Part shown: positions 45,168 through 53,573 of the stretch, piece by piece
How the letters are laid out: each line of letters starts with the position of its first letter
How positions within the stretch are numbered: position 1 is the stretch's first letter
DNA from: a bacterium Scap17
GTDB taxonomy: Bacteria; Pseudomonadota; Gammaproteobacteria; Pseudomonadales; Halomonadaceae
DNA: 64,000 nucleotides
NCBI GenBank assembly: GCA_013376735.1
Contig: VINJ01000001.1
Coordinates: 1,674,001-1,738,000 of the forward strand
Direction: 5' to 3'
Notes under the pieces: model-generated
Told to the model about the DNA's origin: nothing
Database searches by the model: none
The model's input: only the letters and a program-made list of their open reading frames with translations
Translations under genes and position numbers: made by a program

Positions 45168-45209
45168 AAAAAGTGAGAGGCGCCGACCTTTTCAGGCGTT
45201 GCGTCTCCC
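45168..45209 (-). terminator. Riboswitch expression-platform terminator
   Basis: On the minus strand, GGGAGACGC (complement of 45201-45209) can pair with GCGCCTCTC (complement of 45175-45183), then five T follow (45168-45172). The 5' arm overlaps the CCCGGGAGA end of the aptamer, so ligand-bound aptamer and terminator are mutually exclusive: an ON switch by design. Confidence 0.65.
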
Positions 45210-45302
45210 GGGCTTTTGTCCCGCCGTGTAACCCCCAGCTTGGAGGTCGAGTGCTCTCGGACCAGTCGTGACGGCCATCAGCCAGTCACCGGAACCCTAG
45301 CG
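45200..45302 (-). ncRNA. Guanidine-I (ykkC) riboswitch
   Basis: The minus strand reads CTAGGGTTCCG at 45300-45290, then CTGGTCCGAGAG, ACACGGCGGGA, AAAAGCCCGGGAGA ending at 45204. These are the conserved blocks of the ykkC guanidine-I aptamer in the right order and spacing. It lies about 50 bases before the first gene of the guanidine operon and should activate expression when guanidine is present. Confidence 0.93.
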
Positions 45303-45626
45303 CTCCATTGGTGTAGATTTTCGATTGTTGTATGCCTATCGGTGCCTCGGTGAATGTCTAGCAGGAAGTGTGCCGGAGAGAATTTCTTCATATAAAACAA
45401 TGCTATATAAGATTTCATGCAGCATGGATATGCATATCGGAATCGTACACTGCACCAATTTGATGAATTTTTCCGTCTCTTGCACCTTTGTGAAGTCAGT
45501 CGAGAGTGAGTGCTATCCAGTGGCCAGTGAGAAAGAAATCCAGAGATATTTTTAATACACAGTTGGTTGTTTTCAAAATATGGTGAAGATAATATGTGAT
45601 TATCTTGGATAATTGATGGCTAAATC
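45303..45626. other. AT-rich gap between the riboswitch and the DUF6998-like gene
   Basis: About 320 bases that must hold the promoter of the guanidine operon (minus strand) and that of the truncated gene at 45627 (plus strand). No clear promoter boxes or genes recognised; a 76-codon open frame here has no support. Confidence 0.5.
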
Positions 45627-46166
45627 ATGGATAAAAATAAACTCAGAAGCTTGGTAGGCGACTTATATAATATTGTTAATGAGCTGGAAGAAATGTTCCC
45701 CGGGCGACATTTCACTCCGGATGGCCATATGGTAGGGAGTCTAGGAGAGTGCCTAGTTGCCAATGCATATGATCTAGAGCTTCTGACTGCTTCCAACAAA
45801 GGGTATGACGCTATCGCCAAGTGCGGTACCAAGATCGAAATCAAGGCAACACAAGCGAAATCGGTTGCATTTCGCAGTGAGCCCGAGCATGCAATTGTGA
45901 TCAAGATTTTACCCGATGGTAGCTTTGAAGAAATCTATAATGGCCCTGGATCATTAGTATGGCAGCAGTTTTCTGAAAAGAAACTACCTAGTAACGGACA
46001 GTTTCAGATTTCTCTTGCAAAACTGAAAGTGATGAACAAGTCAGCTTGGCCGCAGATTCTGAGTGCAACACCTGAGTTTCCCTGTAAGGTATTGCGCTCA
46101 TGTCATACTCAGAACTCAGCATCACCGATCGTGCCACTATCCAGGTTTGCCTCTCTCAAGGCCTGA
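45627..46166 (+). pseudogene. DUF6998-like gene truncated by IS30
   Basis: The first about 139 codons (to 46044) are native. They show FPGRHFTPDGHMVGSLGECL, GYDAIAKCGTKIEIKATQAK and RSEPEHAIVIKILPDG, features of DUF6998-type proteins with a restriction-endonuclease-like Asp...IxIKAT arrangement. The IS30 copy begins at 46045, and the last 40 codons are IS sequence, so the true C-terminus is lost. If the IS is removed the frame would end within about 10 codons, so perhaps only the tail is missing. AT-rich. Function unknown. Confidence 0.7.
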
Positions 46167-47146
46167 GCCTCCGAGCCATTGCTCGATGCCTAAGTCGTTC
46201 TCCCTCCACTATCAGCCGCGAAATTCGCCGAAATAGTGTACCGGGCAACGACTACCGAGCTGAACGCGCGCAAGTGTCGCGACTCAAGCGTCGGCGCTTT
46301 TGCCGGCCCAAGCGAAAGCTTTCCATCGGTAGTGAGCGGTTCAGGCTTGTCGAGTACCTTCTTCGTCGCTACTTGTCTCCTGAGCAGATCGCCGGCAAGC
46401 TTCGACACATGAATTTACCCAAGCTTGAAGACGCCTACGTCTGTCGCGAGACGATTTACACCGCCATCTATGCGCTGCCGGTTGGGCAACTACGCAAAGA
46501 GCTCATCCATTGCCTGCGGCATGGCAAAAGTACGCGTAAGCCTCGCCGTGGTGAGACGGACCGGCGAGGTCAGATCCCCGACATGGTCAGCATCCACCTT
46601 CGCCCGCCCGAGGTGGACAAGCGCGAGATGCCTGGGCATTGGGAAGGCGACCTGATCAAGGGAAAAGGCAATGCCTCAGCGGTTGGCACTCTTGTAGAGC
46701 TCAGTAGCGGATACTTGATACTGGCAAAGATGCATGATGCGACTGCGACCTCAGCCGTAGAGGGCTTCAGTGCCGCGCTGAACAGAATGCCATTGGCAGC
46801 ACGAAAAACCCTGACGTATGACCAAGGACGAGAGATGGCCAGACATGCCGCTATCACGCAAAATACTGGCGTCGCCATCTACTTCTGTGATCCCCATAGC
46901 CCTTGGCAAAGAGGCAGCAACGAGAATATCAATGGCCTTATTCGCCAGTATCTCCCCAAGGGAACGGATCTGTCACTGACCAGTCAGGAAGAGCTGGATG
47001 CCATTGCCTTCGAGCTGAATATGCGGCCTCGAAAACGCTTCGACTTCAAATGCCCTATCGAGGTGATGAATGAACTGATGGCAAAGCACAATGAAGCACC
47101 ACCCTCAATTCAATAGGGTGTTGCACTCAGAGCCTGCATCCGCCCA
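46045..47146 (+). mobile_element. IS30-family insertion sequence, copy 2
   Basis: Same 1102-base block as 30206-31307, in the same orientation and with no difference seen on reading, offset by 15839 bases. It sits in the 3' end of the DUF6998-like gene. With copy 1 it brackets the guanidine operon and the IS481/IS5 island. Confidence 0.92.
46100..47116 (+). CDS. IS30-family transposase
   Basis: A 338-residue DDE transposase, residue-for-residue the same as that at 30261-31277, implying recent transposition. Complete. Confidence 0.95.
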   Translation: MSYSELSITDRATIQVCLSQGLSLRAIARCLSRSPSTISREIRRNSVPGNDYRAERAQVSRLKRRRFCRPKRKLSIGSERFRLVEYLLRRYLSPEQIAGKLRHMNLPKLEDAYVCRETIYTAIYALPVGQLRKELIHCLRHGKSTRKPRRGETDRRGQIPDMVSIHLRPPEVDKREMPGHWEGDLIKGKGNASAVGTLVELSSGYLILAKMHDATATSAVEGFSAALNRMPLAARKTLTYDQGREMARHAAITQNTGVAIYFCDPHSPWQRGSNENINGLIRQYLPKGTDLSLTSQEELDAIAFELNMRPRKRFDFKCPIEVMNELMAKHNEAPPSIQ

Positions 47147-47221
47147 GTCTGTTTCGGAGAGCGTATAAGGCCGTAATATAAATGCATTATGCATATGTCA
47201 ACCTTCTATGAGTAGTTGATC

Positions 47222-47911
47222 ATGGCACTTTCACAGATGCAGATCATCCAATCCTTGGGTGAGGCGATGGCCTGGTTTGAGCGAGAACTGAACTGGGGCG
47301 TGCCGCCGACTGAGCTACGTCATCTTTGCGGACGCATTGGTGAGCTTTACGCTGCATTGATCACCAATGGTCAGATGGCGACCGAGGTGAATCAGCGCGG
47401 CTATGACGTGGTAAGCGGTGACGGTGAGCGAATCTCGGTCAAAACCACTGCGATGATGAGCGGTGGAGGCCATGTTGCTTTCAATCCCCGCTCGTTGGAT
47501 GAAGTGGAGCGCATCATCATCCTGCGTATCAATACAGAAGAGATGCAGATCGAGAAGTTGCTGGATGCCACAGTGGAAGAGGCAAGGTCGTTGATGTCAC
47601 CGGAGCGCGCGGGCAAGCAGAGTATCTCGTTGTCTCGATTGGCCAAGACTACGAAGCCGCGCAGCGAGCTGAAAGCCGTGCGTGAGGTCATGTACGCGTC
47701 TTGTATTGTTCGCGAGCTTGAGAACGGCAGCATCGAAGTCGAGCGTGATGATGGTCAGGGGATGCAGTCAGTGAGCCCTGTTCAGCCAGTGCTGCGTGAA
47801 TTGGCAAAACAGTTGAATCTGCCGCTGGTGAATGGCAACGGCAATCCGCACAACACTCGTCAGCTGGGTAGCCTGGTCATCAGGGAGATTGCTCAGGAAT
47901 CCACTGGGTGA
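47222..47911 (+). CDS. Nuclease-fold-like protein of unknown function
   Basis: A 229-residue protein. Its N-terminal region (LCGRIGELYAALITNG, RGYDVVSGDGERISVKTTAM, FNPRSLDEVERIIILRINTE) lines up with the truncated DUF6998-like gene before the IS: G-E-x3-A, then G-Y-D, then an I-x-VKT/IKAT strand. The pattern suggests a PD-(D/E)xK-like core, though catalytic residues are not certain. The C-terminal part has no recognised domain. Start ATG at 47222 preferred over the TTG 6 bases earlier. Its own terminator follows. Confidence 0.65.
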   Translation: MALSQMQIIQSLGEAMAWFERELNWGVPPTELRHLCGRIGELYAALITNGQMATEVNQRGYDVVSGDGERISVKTTAMMSGGGHVAFNPRSLDEVERIIILRINTEEMQIEKLLDATVEEARSLMSPERAGKQSISLSRLAKTTKPRSELKAVREVMYASCIVRELENGSIEVERDDGQGMQSVSPVQPVLRELAKQLNLPLVNGNGNPHNTRQLGSLVIREIAQESTG

Positions 47912-47930
47912 TTCAGCTGTGATGGGTTTC

Positions 47931-47957
47931 AAGACACCGGCCATTGGCCGGTGTCTT
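47931..47957 (+). terminator. Terminator hairpin
   Basis: Perfect 12-base arms AAGACACCGGCC and GGCCGGTGTCTT with a 3-base loop, 19 bases after the preceding stop codon; short T-containing tail. Confidence 0.8.
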
Positions 47958-48206
47958 CGTATCTTGGGCTTGCTTCCAATTCGGCTCTATCCAGCGCTCA
48001 CAATGCAGCACGTGGCTTCCCGAGGGGTTGCCCTTGTCGCGGCGCATTGTTGCGCGATCCGGCGCGTCGTTTCGTTGTGCCTCTCACCAAAGTCTTATAC
48101 GTTGGTGGTGCTTTATTAGCACATACAAAAACAACGGCTTGCTCCCGATGGCCCGTGTGCCTTCACACAAGGGGGAAGGGCAGCAGCGATAGACAAAGGA
48201 CACACG

Positions 48207-49445
48207 ATGACAGACGTAGTCGAGAAGGATCTGCAGGAGTCTTCTGAGGTTCAGGCGGTTGAGAAGGGCTCTCCATCATCGCGTTCGCGTCGTGGTTTCC
48301 TGGGCATGAGTGGGGCGGCAATTGCCGGGGCGGCGTTGGGTCAGTTCTTGCCGGAGATTCCCAGTGCCTTTGCCAAGGAGACGGCACCAGCGGCGGCGGT
48401 GCTCAAGCCTTCCGCCAAGTCACCGGTGCGACTCAATTACAACGAGAATGCGCTTGGTATGGCACCGTCTGCACAGCGCGCCGCAGCGGCATCTATCCCG
48501 CATTCCAATCGTTATCCCTTCGCCCATCTGGGCAAATTGCAGTCATTGGTGGCGACTCACCACAAGGTACCGAGCGAGAGCATTCTGTTCACGCCGGGCT
48601 CCTCGGATGCGATCCGTGCCAGTGTGCTGGCCCATGCGACTCCCGATACCCAGCTGGTGATTCCCGAGCTGACTTATGGCGATGGCGCTCTGTATGCGGG
48701 CTTCTATGACCTCGCCATTCGCAAGGTGCCGTCCTCGCGCGAGGACTGGTCATTCAAGATTTCCGACATGAAGCAGGCCGTGGCCGACCACTCCGGCCCC
48801 TCCATCGTCTATCTGGTGAATCCCAACAACCCGACCTCGACCATCATTTCCAGTGATGAACTGGAGGCCTGGGTCAACGACAGCCGCGACGATACGCTGT
48901 TCATCATCGATGAAGCCTACGCCGAATTCGTCAATGACCCGGCCTTTCGCTCCGCCGATCATCTGATTGCCGGTGGCGCGAAGAACGTCCTGCTGCTGAA
49001 GACCTTCTCCAAGATACACGCCATGGCTGGCCTGCGTGTCGGCTACGCCGTCGGCGATGTCGATCGTCTCGAGCACGTCTCCCACTACGTCGAAGACGAT
49101 GCCATGACACTGTCGTACCCCGGCGTGATGGCGGCGACGGCCTCCATGCTGTCACCGGAGTTTCTGGTCCACAGCAAGCAGAGCAACGATGAAGCGCGCG
49201 CCATCTTCACGGCGACACTCGACGAGCTGGGCTGGGAGTATCTGCCGGGGCAGACCAACTTCGTCTTCCACCGTATCTCCAGGCCGCTGAAGGAATTCCA
49301 GACCGCGATGAAGGAACGCCATGTGCTGATCGGGCGTGCCTTCCCGCCGGCAGATGGCTGGTGCCGCATGTCACTCGGCACGCCGGAGGAGATGCATTAT
49401 GTCGCCGCCGTGCTGCGCGAAATGAAGGCCAAGGGCGTCGTCTAG
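48207..49445 (+). CDS. Tat-exported PLP-dependent aminotransferase (HisC-like)
   Basis: A 412-residue fold type I aminotransferase. The N-terminus carries a twin-arginine signal (SRSRRGFLGMSG, R28-R29, then an Ala/Gly core, cleavage near AFAKE). The catalytic core resembles histidinol-phosphate aminotransferase: NYNENALGMAPS, VNPNNPTSTI, FIIDEAYAEF and the PLP lysine in LLKTFSKIHAMAGLRVGYA. Export of a folded PLP enzyme suggests a periplasmic amino-acid transamination. AAAGGACA precedes the ATG. Monocistronic with a strong terminator. Periplasmic substrate unknown. Confidence 0.88.
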   Translation: MTDVVEKDLQESSEVQAVEKGSPSSRSRRGFLGMSGAAIAGAALGQFLPEIPSAFAKETAPAAAVLKPSAKSPVRLNYNENALGMAPSAQRAAAASIPHSNRYPFAHLGKLQSLVATHHKVPSESILFTPGSSDAIRASVLAHATPDTQLVIPELTYGDGALYAGFYDLAIRKVPSSREDWSFKISDMKQAVADHSGPSIVYLVNPNNPTSTIISSDELEAWVNDSRDDTLFIIDEAYAEFVNDPAFRSADHLIAGGAKNVLLLKTFSKIHAMAGLRVGYAVGDVDRLEHVSHYVEDDAMTLSYPGVMAATASMLSPEFLVHSKQSNDEARAIFTATLDELGWEYLPGQTNFVFHRISRPLKEFQTAMKERHVLIGRAFPPADGWCRMSLGTPEEMHYVAAVLREMKAKGVV

Positions 49446-49474
49446 TCGTGACGATTTCCCTTGCAGAAAGACGC

Positions 49475-49500
49475 AAACGCCCGCCATTTGGCGGGCGTTT
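49475..49500. terminator. Bidirectional terminator
   Basis: AAACGCCCGCC-ATTT-GGCGGGCGTTT, between the aminotransferase and the convergent YeeE/YedE genes. Confidence 0.88.
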
Positions 49501-49539
49501 CTCATGCGTGGCTTTTTCTTGAGTCGCGTAGCACTTGGG

Positions 49540-49953
49540 TCAGTGGCTGCGCGTCAGGCGAGTGGCCAGCCACCAGCCCAGCAGCATCGTCACCAGAAAG
49601 CCCGCCAATGGCAGAGTCATGGCGCTGCTGGAGACGATGGCAGGCCCGGGGCAGTAGCCGCTCAGCCCCCAGCCGACACCGAACAGCGCCGCGCCTAGCA
49701 AAAGACGCCCATCGATATCGCGACGCGTGGGCAGCTGGAAGCGCTCGCCCAGCAGAGGAGTGCCACGCCGCCAGACGAGGCGATAGCCGAGGAAGGTGGT
49801 GATGACGGCACCGCCCAGCACGAAGATCAGCGTGGGGTCCCAGTCTCCGGCCACGTCGAGAAAGCCGACCACACGTGCAGGGTCGGTCATGCCGCTGAGT
49901 GTCAGTCCGAGGCTGAAGACCAGGCCGGTGAGAAAGCCGATGACCGTTTTCAT
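49540..49953 (-). CDS. YeeE/YedE-type sulfur transport subunit (DUF6691, PmpB-like)
   Basis: A 137-residue membrane protein with about four helices and the motif GWGLSGYCPGPAI, whose cysteine is the sulfur-relay residue of YeeE/YedE (TsuA-like) thiosulfate or sulfur-compound channels. Start MKTVIGFLTG at 49953, overlapping the partner stop by 4 bases (ATGA). With the upstream gene it makes a split two-part channel. Confidence 0.85.
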   Translation of the reverse strand: MKTVIGFLTGLVFSLGLTLSGMTDPARVVGFLDVAGDWDPTLIFVLGGAVITTFLGYRLVWRRGTPLLGERFQLPTRRDIDGRLLLGAALFGVGWGLSGYCPGPAIVSSSAMTLPLAGFLVTMLLGWWLATRLTRSH

Positions 49954-50417
49954 GGTGACTCCCCCAGCAGATGTTGGCTCACGAACACCGTCAGCATGGC
50001 CACAGCCACGAACACCACCGTGGCCACCAGCGAGCGAGGGGAGAGGCGCGCGATACCGCAGACCCCATGACCACTGGTACATCCGCCGCCGATGCCTGTT
50101 CCGATACCCACCAGCAGACCGGAGAACGTCATGCTCAGTACCCCGCTGGCGGGATTGCCGATCAACGCATCCGTGCTTGCGGCCACATTGCCCCAGTCAA
50201 GATTGAGTAGCAGGAGGAGTAGTGGGCCGCTGATCAACCCCAGCACGAAGGCGATACGCCAGCGGCGGTCCGGGCCTGATTCCAGCAGCGCGCCCCGCGT
50301 GACGCCACTGATACCGGCGATACGTCCCAGCGATGCCATCAGCATCACTGCCGAGAGACCGATCAGGACCCCGCCGGCGAGTCCTTGCATGCTGCTTGTC
50401 ATGTCCATGTCGTTCAT
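49950..50417 (-). CDS. YeeE/YedE-type sulfur transport subunit (PmpA-like)
   Basis: A 155-residue membrane protein with GIGGGCTSGHGVCGIARLSP, the two-cysteine motif of the first half of YeeE/YedE proteins. Start MNDMDMTSSMQG at 50417 is the first supported Met (the frame is open to 50585). Divergent from a LysR gene. Probably imports thiosulfate or another sulfur species for cysteine synthesis or detoxification. Confidence 0.85.
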   Translation of the reverse strand: MNDMDMTSSMQGLAGGVLIGLSAVMLMASLGRIAGISGVTRGALLESGPDRRWRIAFVLGLISGPLLLLLLNLDWGNVAASTDALIGNPASGVLSMTFSGLLVGIGTGIGGGCTSGHGVCGIARLSPRSLVATVVFVAVAMLTVFVSQHLLGESP

Positions 50418-50547
50418 CCTCGTGTCGCGATCATCCTGCGGTGCGTCGATGATATGCTCGCGGCTGGTGAGCGCCAACCGGCTGTCTGGCCGCTTGGCTG
50501 CACGACCAGGACGCCGACCTTTCGATGGAGGGCACCGCAGGAGCACC

Positions 50548-51459
50548 ATGAACGAACTGACCCAACGCCTGCGCACCTTTCTCAAGGTGGCGGAGCATCA
50601 GAGCTTCAATGTAGCGGCGCGGGAGCTGGATATCGCCAGTTCCACGGCGACGCGTCACGTCAATCATCTGGAGCGCCAGCTGGGCGAGCCGCTGCTGGTG
50701 CGCACCACGCGCCATGTCCGGCTGTCGCCGGCCGGCGAGCGCGCCCTGATCCGCTTTCGCGCCATTCTGGCCGAGGTGGATCAACTGGAGGATGAGCTGG
50801 AGACGCTGAGTGAGCGGGTCGCGGGGCCGCTGCGCATCTCGGTGCCGTGGCGCTATTCGCGTCTCTATCTGGCACCGCTGGTGAGCGAGTTCATGCAGTG
50901 CTATCCCGAGGTGGCGCTGGATATCGTCAGCAGCGACCAGCGGGTGGACCTGGTCGAGGACCACTTCGACGTGGCCCTGCGCATCGGCCATCTGGAAGAC
51001 TCCAGCCTGATCGCGCGCCATATCAGTGACCAGCGCTTCGTGCTGGCGGCCGCGCCGTCCTACCTCGCCGCCCAGCCACCTATCCAACATCCTGAGGATC
51101 TGGAACAGCACCGTCTGCTGACCTTCAGCTATACCACCGCCAATCATCACTGGCGGCTGGTGCAAGGCGAGCGGGAGCATCGCATCTCGGTGCGCGCTCG
51201 CGCGCTGCGCACCAACAATGCCGACATTCTCACCCAGGCGGCGCTTGGGGGTGCCGGCGTGGTAGTGCAACCGCTCTGGGCCATTCGGGAAGAGCTGGCA
51301 AGTGGCCGCCTGCTGGCGGTGCTGGAGGACTTTCAGGTCACTTCATCGGATTTCGACACCGGTATCCACGTCGTCTTCGCGCGCGAGAATCAGCACAACC
51401 CGCGCGTACGTGCCTGGGTCGACTTCCTGCTCGCCCGCCGCGAGCGGCTGTCCTGCTGA
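50548..51459 (+). CDS. LysR-family transcriptional regulator (CrgA/DmlR-like)
   Basis: A 303-residue LysR protein: HTH (NELTQRLRTFLKVAEHQSFN, SSTATRHVNHLERQLG) and effector domain (ISVPWRYSRLYLAPLVSEFM, FDVALRIGHLEDSSLIAR). Start MNELTQRL at 50548 with GCAGGAGCA; the frame continues upstream through the antisense of the transporter gene, which is a shadow. Divergent from the YeeE/YedE pair, which is its likely target. Confidence 0.9.
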   Translation: MNELTQRLRTFLKVAEHQSFNVAARELDIASSTATRHVNHLERQLGEPLLVRTTRHVRLSPAGERALIRFRAILAEVDQLEDELETLSERVAGPLRISVPWRYSRLYLAPLVSEFMQCYPEVALDIVSSDQRVDLVEDHFDVALRIGHLEDSSLIARHISDQRFVLAAAPSYLAAQPPIQHPEDLEQHRLLTFSYTTANHHWRLVQGEREHRISVRARALRTNNADILTQAALGGAGVVVQPLWAIREELASGRLLAVLEDFQVTSSDFDTGIHVVFARENQHNPRVRAWVDFLLARRERLSC

Positions 51460-51483
51460 CACGCCCTGTGAACGACACGCAGG

Positions 51484-51529
51484 AAAACACGAAGGGCCCG
51501 GTCTCCAGAGATCGGGCCCTTCGTGTTTT
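51484..51529. terminator. Bidirectional terminator
   Basis: Seventeen-base perfect arms (AAAACACGAAGGGCCCG and CGGGCCCTTCGTGTTTT) with a 12-base loop between the LysR gene and the convergent oxygenase gene. Confidence 0.9.
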
Positions 51530-51601
51530 CAGGCTGCGCGCTGGGTACTTACCGGGCGGCACCTGCCAAGCGGCGCCTGGCCACTGATGCTCAGGCAGCC
51601 A

Positions 51602-52351
51602 TCAGTAGAGGATATCGCTGCGGATGATGTACTTGGCACCGTCGCGGATCGGCTCGCTGGCATGCACGCAGTGCTGCGGATGCGAGCCATGCGGGAAGCA
51701 CAGTACGCCACCCTTGGGCGTGGAGACCGAGACCTTCTGGATATCATCCTGCGACTGGGCCGGCTTGCCGGGGTCGCGACGGCTGACCAGAAACTCGGTG
51801 CGCCCGCCGGTATAGCCATCGCTCAGGAAGATGAGGAAGGTGTACTGGCTCATCAGGCCTGGATAGGCGTCCTGAACGATCTCGCCATTGATGACGCGAC
51901 TGCCCGGCCAGGCACCATCGGTGTGCGGCTTGAAGAAGTCGCCGGCCTCGTAGCGATAGGTACGAAAGCGCGCATTGATGCCCTTGGCGCCTTCGCCCTG
52001 GATCTGCTCGGTCACCAGCGGCGCCGAGCGCTGCCAGATGACCTGATCGACCGCTTCACTGACGACCCAGTTGACGTTGTGGTTGTGGCGTACCGAACGC
52101 GGCAGGGAGACGGGCGCATCTTCCTGGAAGCCCATTTCCTCAAGCGCGGCGACGAAGTGGTCGGCCTCTGCGGGTGTCAGCACATTGAGCAGCTGGAAGG
52201 CACCCGGGACGCCCTCGACCTCCTGACGGACCACCTCTGGTGCCGCGTCGGCCTCGAAGAGATCAGACACGTCGCCGTTGTCGGTCCAGATGGGCAGTGG
52301 CGTGGGGGAGAAGCCGCGTTCGTGGCGGACGACATGGAAAGACAAGCTCAT
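51602..52351 (-). CDS. 2-oxoglutarate/Fe(II)-dependent oxygenase (prolyl 4-hydroxylase-like)
   Basis: A 249-residue 2OG oxygenase. Iron ligands H-x-D in FFKPHTDGAWPGSR and the distal His in QHCVHASEPI; the 2OG-binding Arg is probably in KYIIRSDILY. A second HxH-like segment is RHNHNVNW. Start MSLSFHVVRHE at 52351; a longer frame lacks a ribosome site. It follows a CmcJ-like gene by 249 bases on the same strand. Substrate unknown. Confidence 0.82.
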   Translation of the reverse strand: MSLSFHVVRHERGFSPTPLPIWTDNGDVSDLFEADAAPEVVRQEVEGVPGAFQLLNVLTPAEADHFVAALEEMGFQEDAPVSLPRSVRHNHNVNWVVSEAVDQVIWQRSAPLVTEQIQGEGAKGINARFRTYRYEAGDFFKPHTDGAWPGSRVINGEIVQDAYPGLMSQYTFLIFLSDGYTGGRTEFLVSRRDPGKPAQSQDDIQKVSVSTPKGGVLCFPHGSHPQHCVHASEPIRDGAKYIIRSDILY

Positions 52352-52600
52352 GGCAAAGCTCCTGAATGACGAAGAATGTATGACGAGAACGTGGTGGCCG
52401 CCACGCGGTGGCCGCCAGGCGTTGGTCGCCAGGCCTGCAAGGAGGGAAGCCCGGACGACGGTCATCTGGCGGCGAGTGCCGATAGGGGCGGGCGAGCGGC
52501 GAGAGAGGAGCAGCTACCCAGATGGGCCAGGTGTCTGCCATCTCGACCGCGGCGCTCAGCCGCCACTAGCCAGTCGTTATCAACCAACGGCCGTGGCATC

Positions 52601-53389
52601 TCAGTCGGGATAGCGGACCAATACCCGCGTCTCGAGACTGGTGCGTGTCGGCGCATCGTCGGGCGTATCGAGCAGCTCGGCCGCGGTATGCGCGACCGGT
52701 GGCTTGCCGGCGCTGTCGAAGGCGTTGAAGATGATGGCTTCGTCGGGGCGCATCTCGGAGGCGAAGTACCAGCGGTGAGCCAGATTGTGCACGAGGCCCT
52801 GGATCTGGCCGCAGCGGTCCGGATAGAGGATCTCGATGTTGACCCAGTCCTCGTCTTGCACGCTCCGGGTATCGGCGAAGGCCAGCGGGTCACGTGCGAC
52901 GGCCTGCTCGACCGGCTGCCAGACATTGACGATGCCGTAGTGGCCGCTCAGCCACTGCTCCGCCTGCTCGGGTGGGAGCAGATCGCGCACGCGCTGCGGG
53001 CCAGAGCGCGGCGAGTAGTCGACATGCACATGCTGTGCCGGCACGCGCTCCCCCTCGAACCCGCGCAGGGTGTGGTCGAACACCTGCACTTCACTGACGC
53101 CGAGCTGCTGCTTGAGCAATGCCTCGATGGCCGGTGTGTGCAAGTGATTGCGCACCTTGGGATCGCGTACATCGACGGCAAGTTCTGGCGTGTCGAGAAA
53201 CAGCAACCCCTGGGAGGCGAAGCTGGGCGGTGTGGAGCGCAGGTCCTGCAGCCTGACACCGCGGCGGTCATGCTCCGGCTCGATGCGGCGACCGGTCTCG
53301 CCGTTCGGGTCCACCTTGATCTGCAGACCTTCCGGGCGGTCGAGCTGATAATTGACGAACGCCATGCGGGTAGGGACGGGCGCTGACAT
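52601..53389 (-). CDS. CmcJ/NvfI-like oxidoreductase
   Basis: A 262-residue protein resembling the CmcJ/AsaB-like family, an iron/2OG oxygenase-type fold used in cephamycin methoxylation and fungal metabolism. Shared features are PAQHVHVDYSPRSGPQRV with an H-x-D, NVWQPVEQAVARDPLAFADT, and the C-terminal MRPDEAIIFNAFDS. Start MSAPVPTRM at 53389 with a perfect GGAGGT. Function in bacteria unknown; the tandem with another oxygenase may mark a small modification pathway. Confidence 0.72.
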   Translation of the reverse strand: MSAPVPTRMAFVNYQLDRPEGLQIKVDPNGETGRRIEPEHDRRGVRLQDLRSTPPSFASQGLLFLDTPELAVDVRDPKVRNHLHTPAIEALLKQQLGVSEVQVFDHTLRGFEGERVPAQHVHVDYSPRSGPQRVRDLLPPEQAEQWLSGHYGIVNVWQPVEQAVARDPLAFADTRSVQDEDWVNIEILYPDRCGQIQGLVHNLAHRWYFASEMRPDEAIIFNAFDSAGKPPVAHTAAELLDTPDDAPTRTSLETRVLVRYPD

Positions 53390-53573
53390 GAACGAGACCT
53401 CCTTCACGATGGGTTGTCAGAGGATGCCGCAGGGACAGGCACTCAGGCTGATGCCTTCAGTGCCGAGTCCGGGAGGCTGGTTCACGAGGCTAGTGCACTG
53501 GCACGGGCAGAAAAAGGCGCCGGTCGGCAATTGGTCATTGCATAAGTTGCAATAATCAGCCGTCGATTGTCGC

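Noticed and set aside
45325-45555. 76-codon frame before the DUF6998-like gene
   Set aside because: No ribosome site, unusual composition, and it covers the promoter region of the guanidine operon.
30206-47146. A classical composite transposon with target duplication
   Set aside because: The outer flanks of the two IS30 copies show no direct repeat, so independent insertions are at least as likely.
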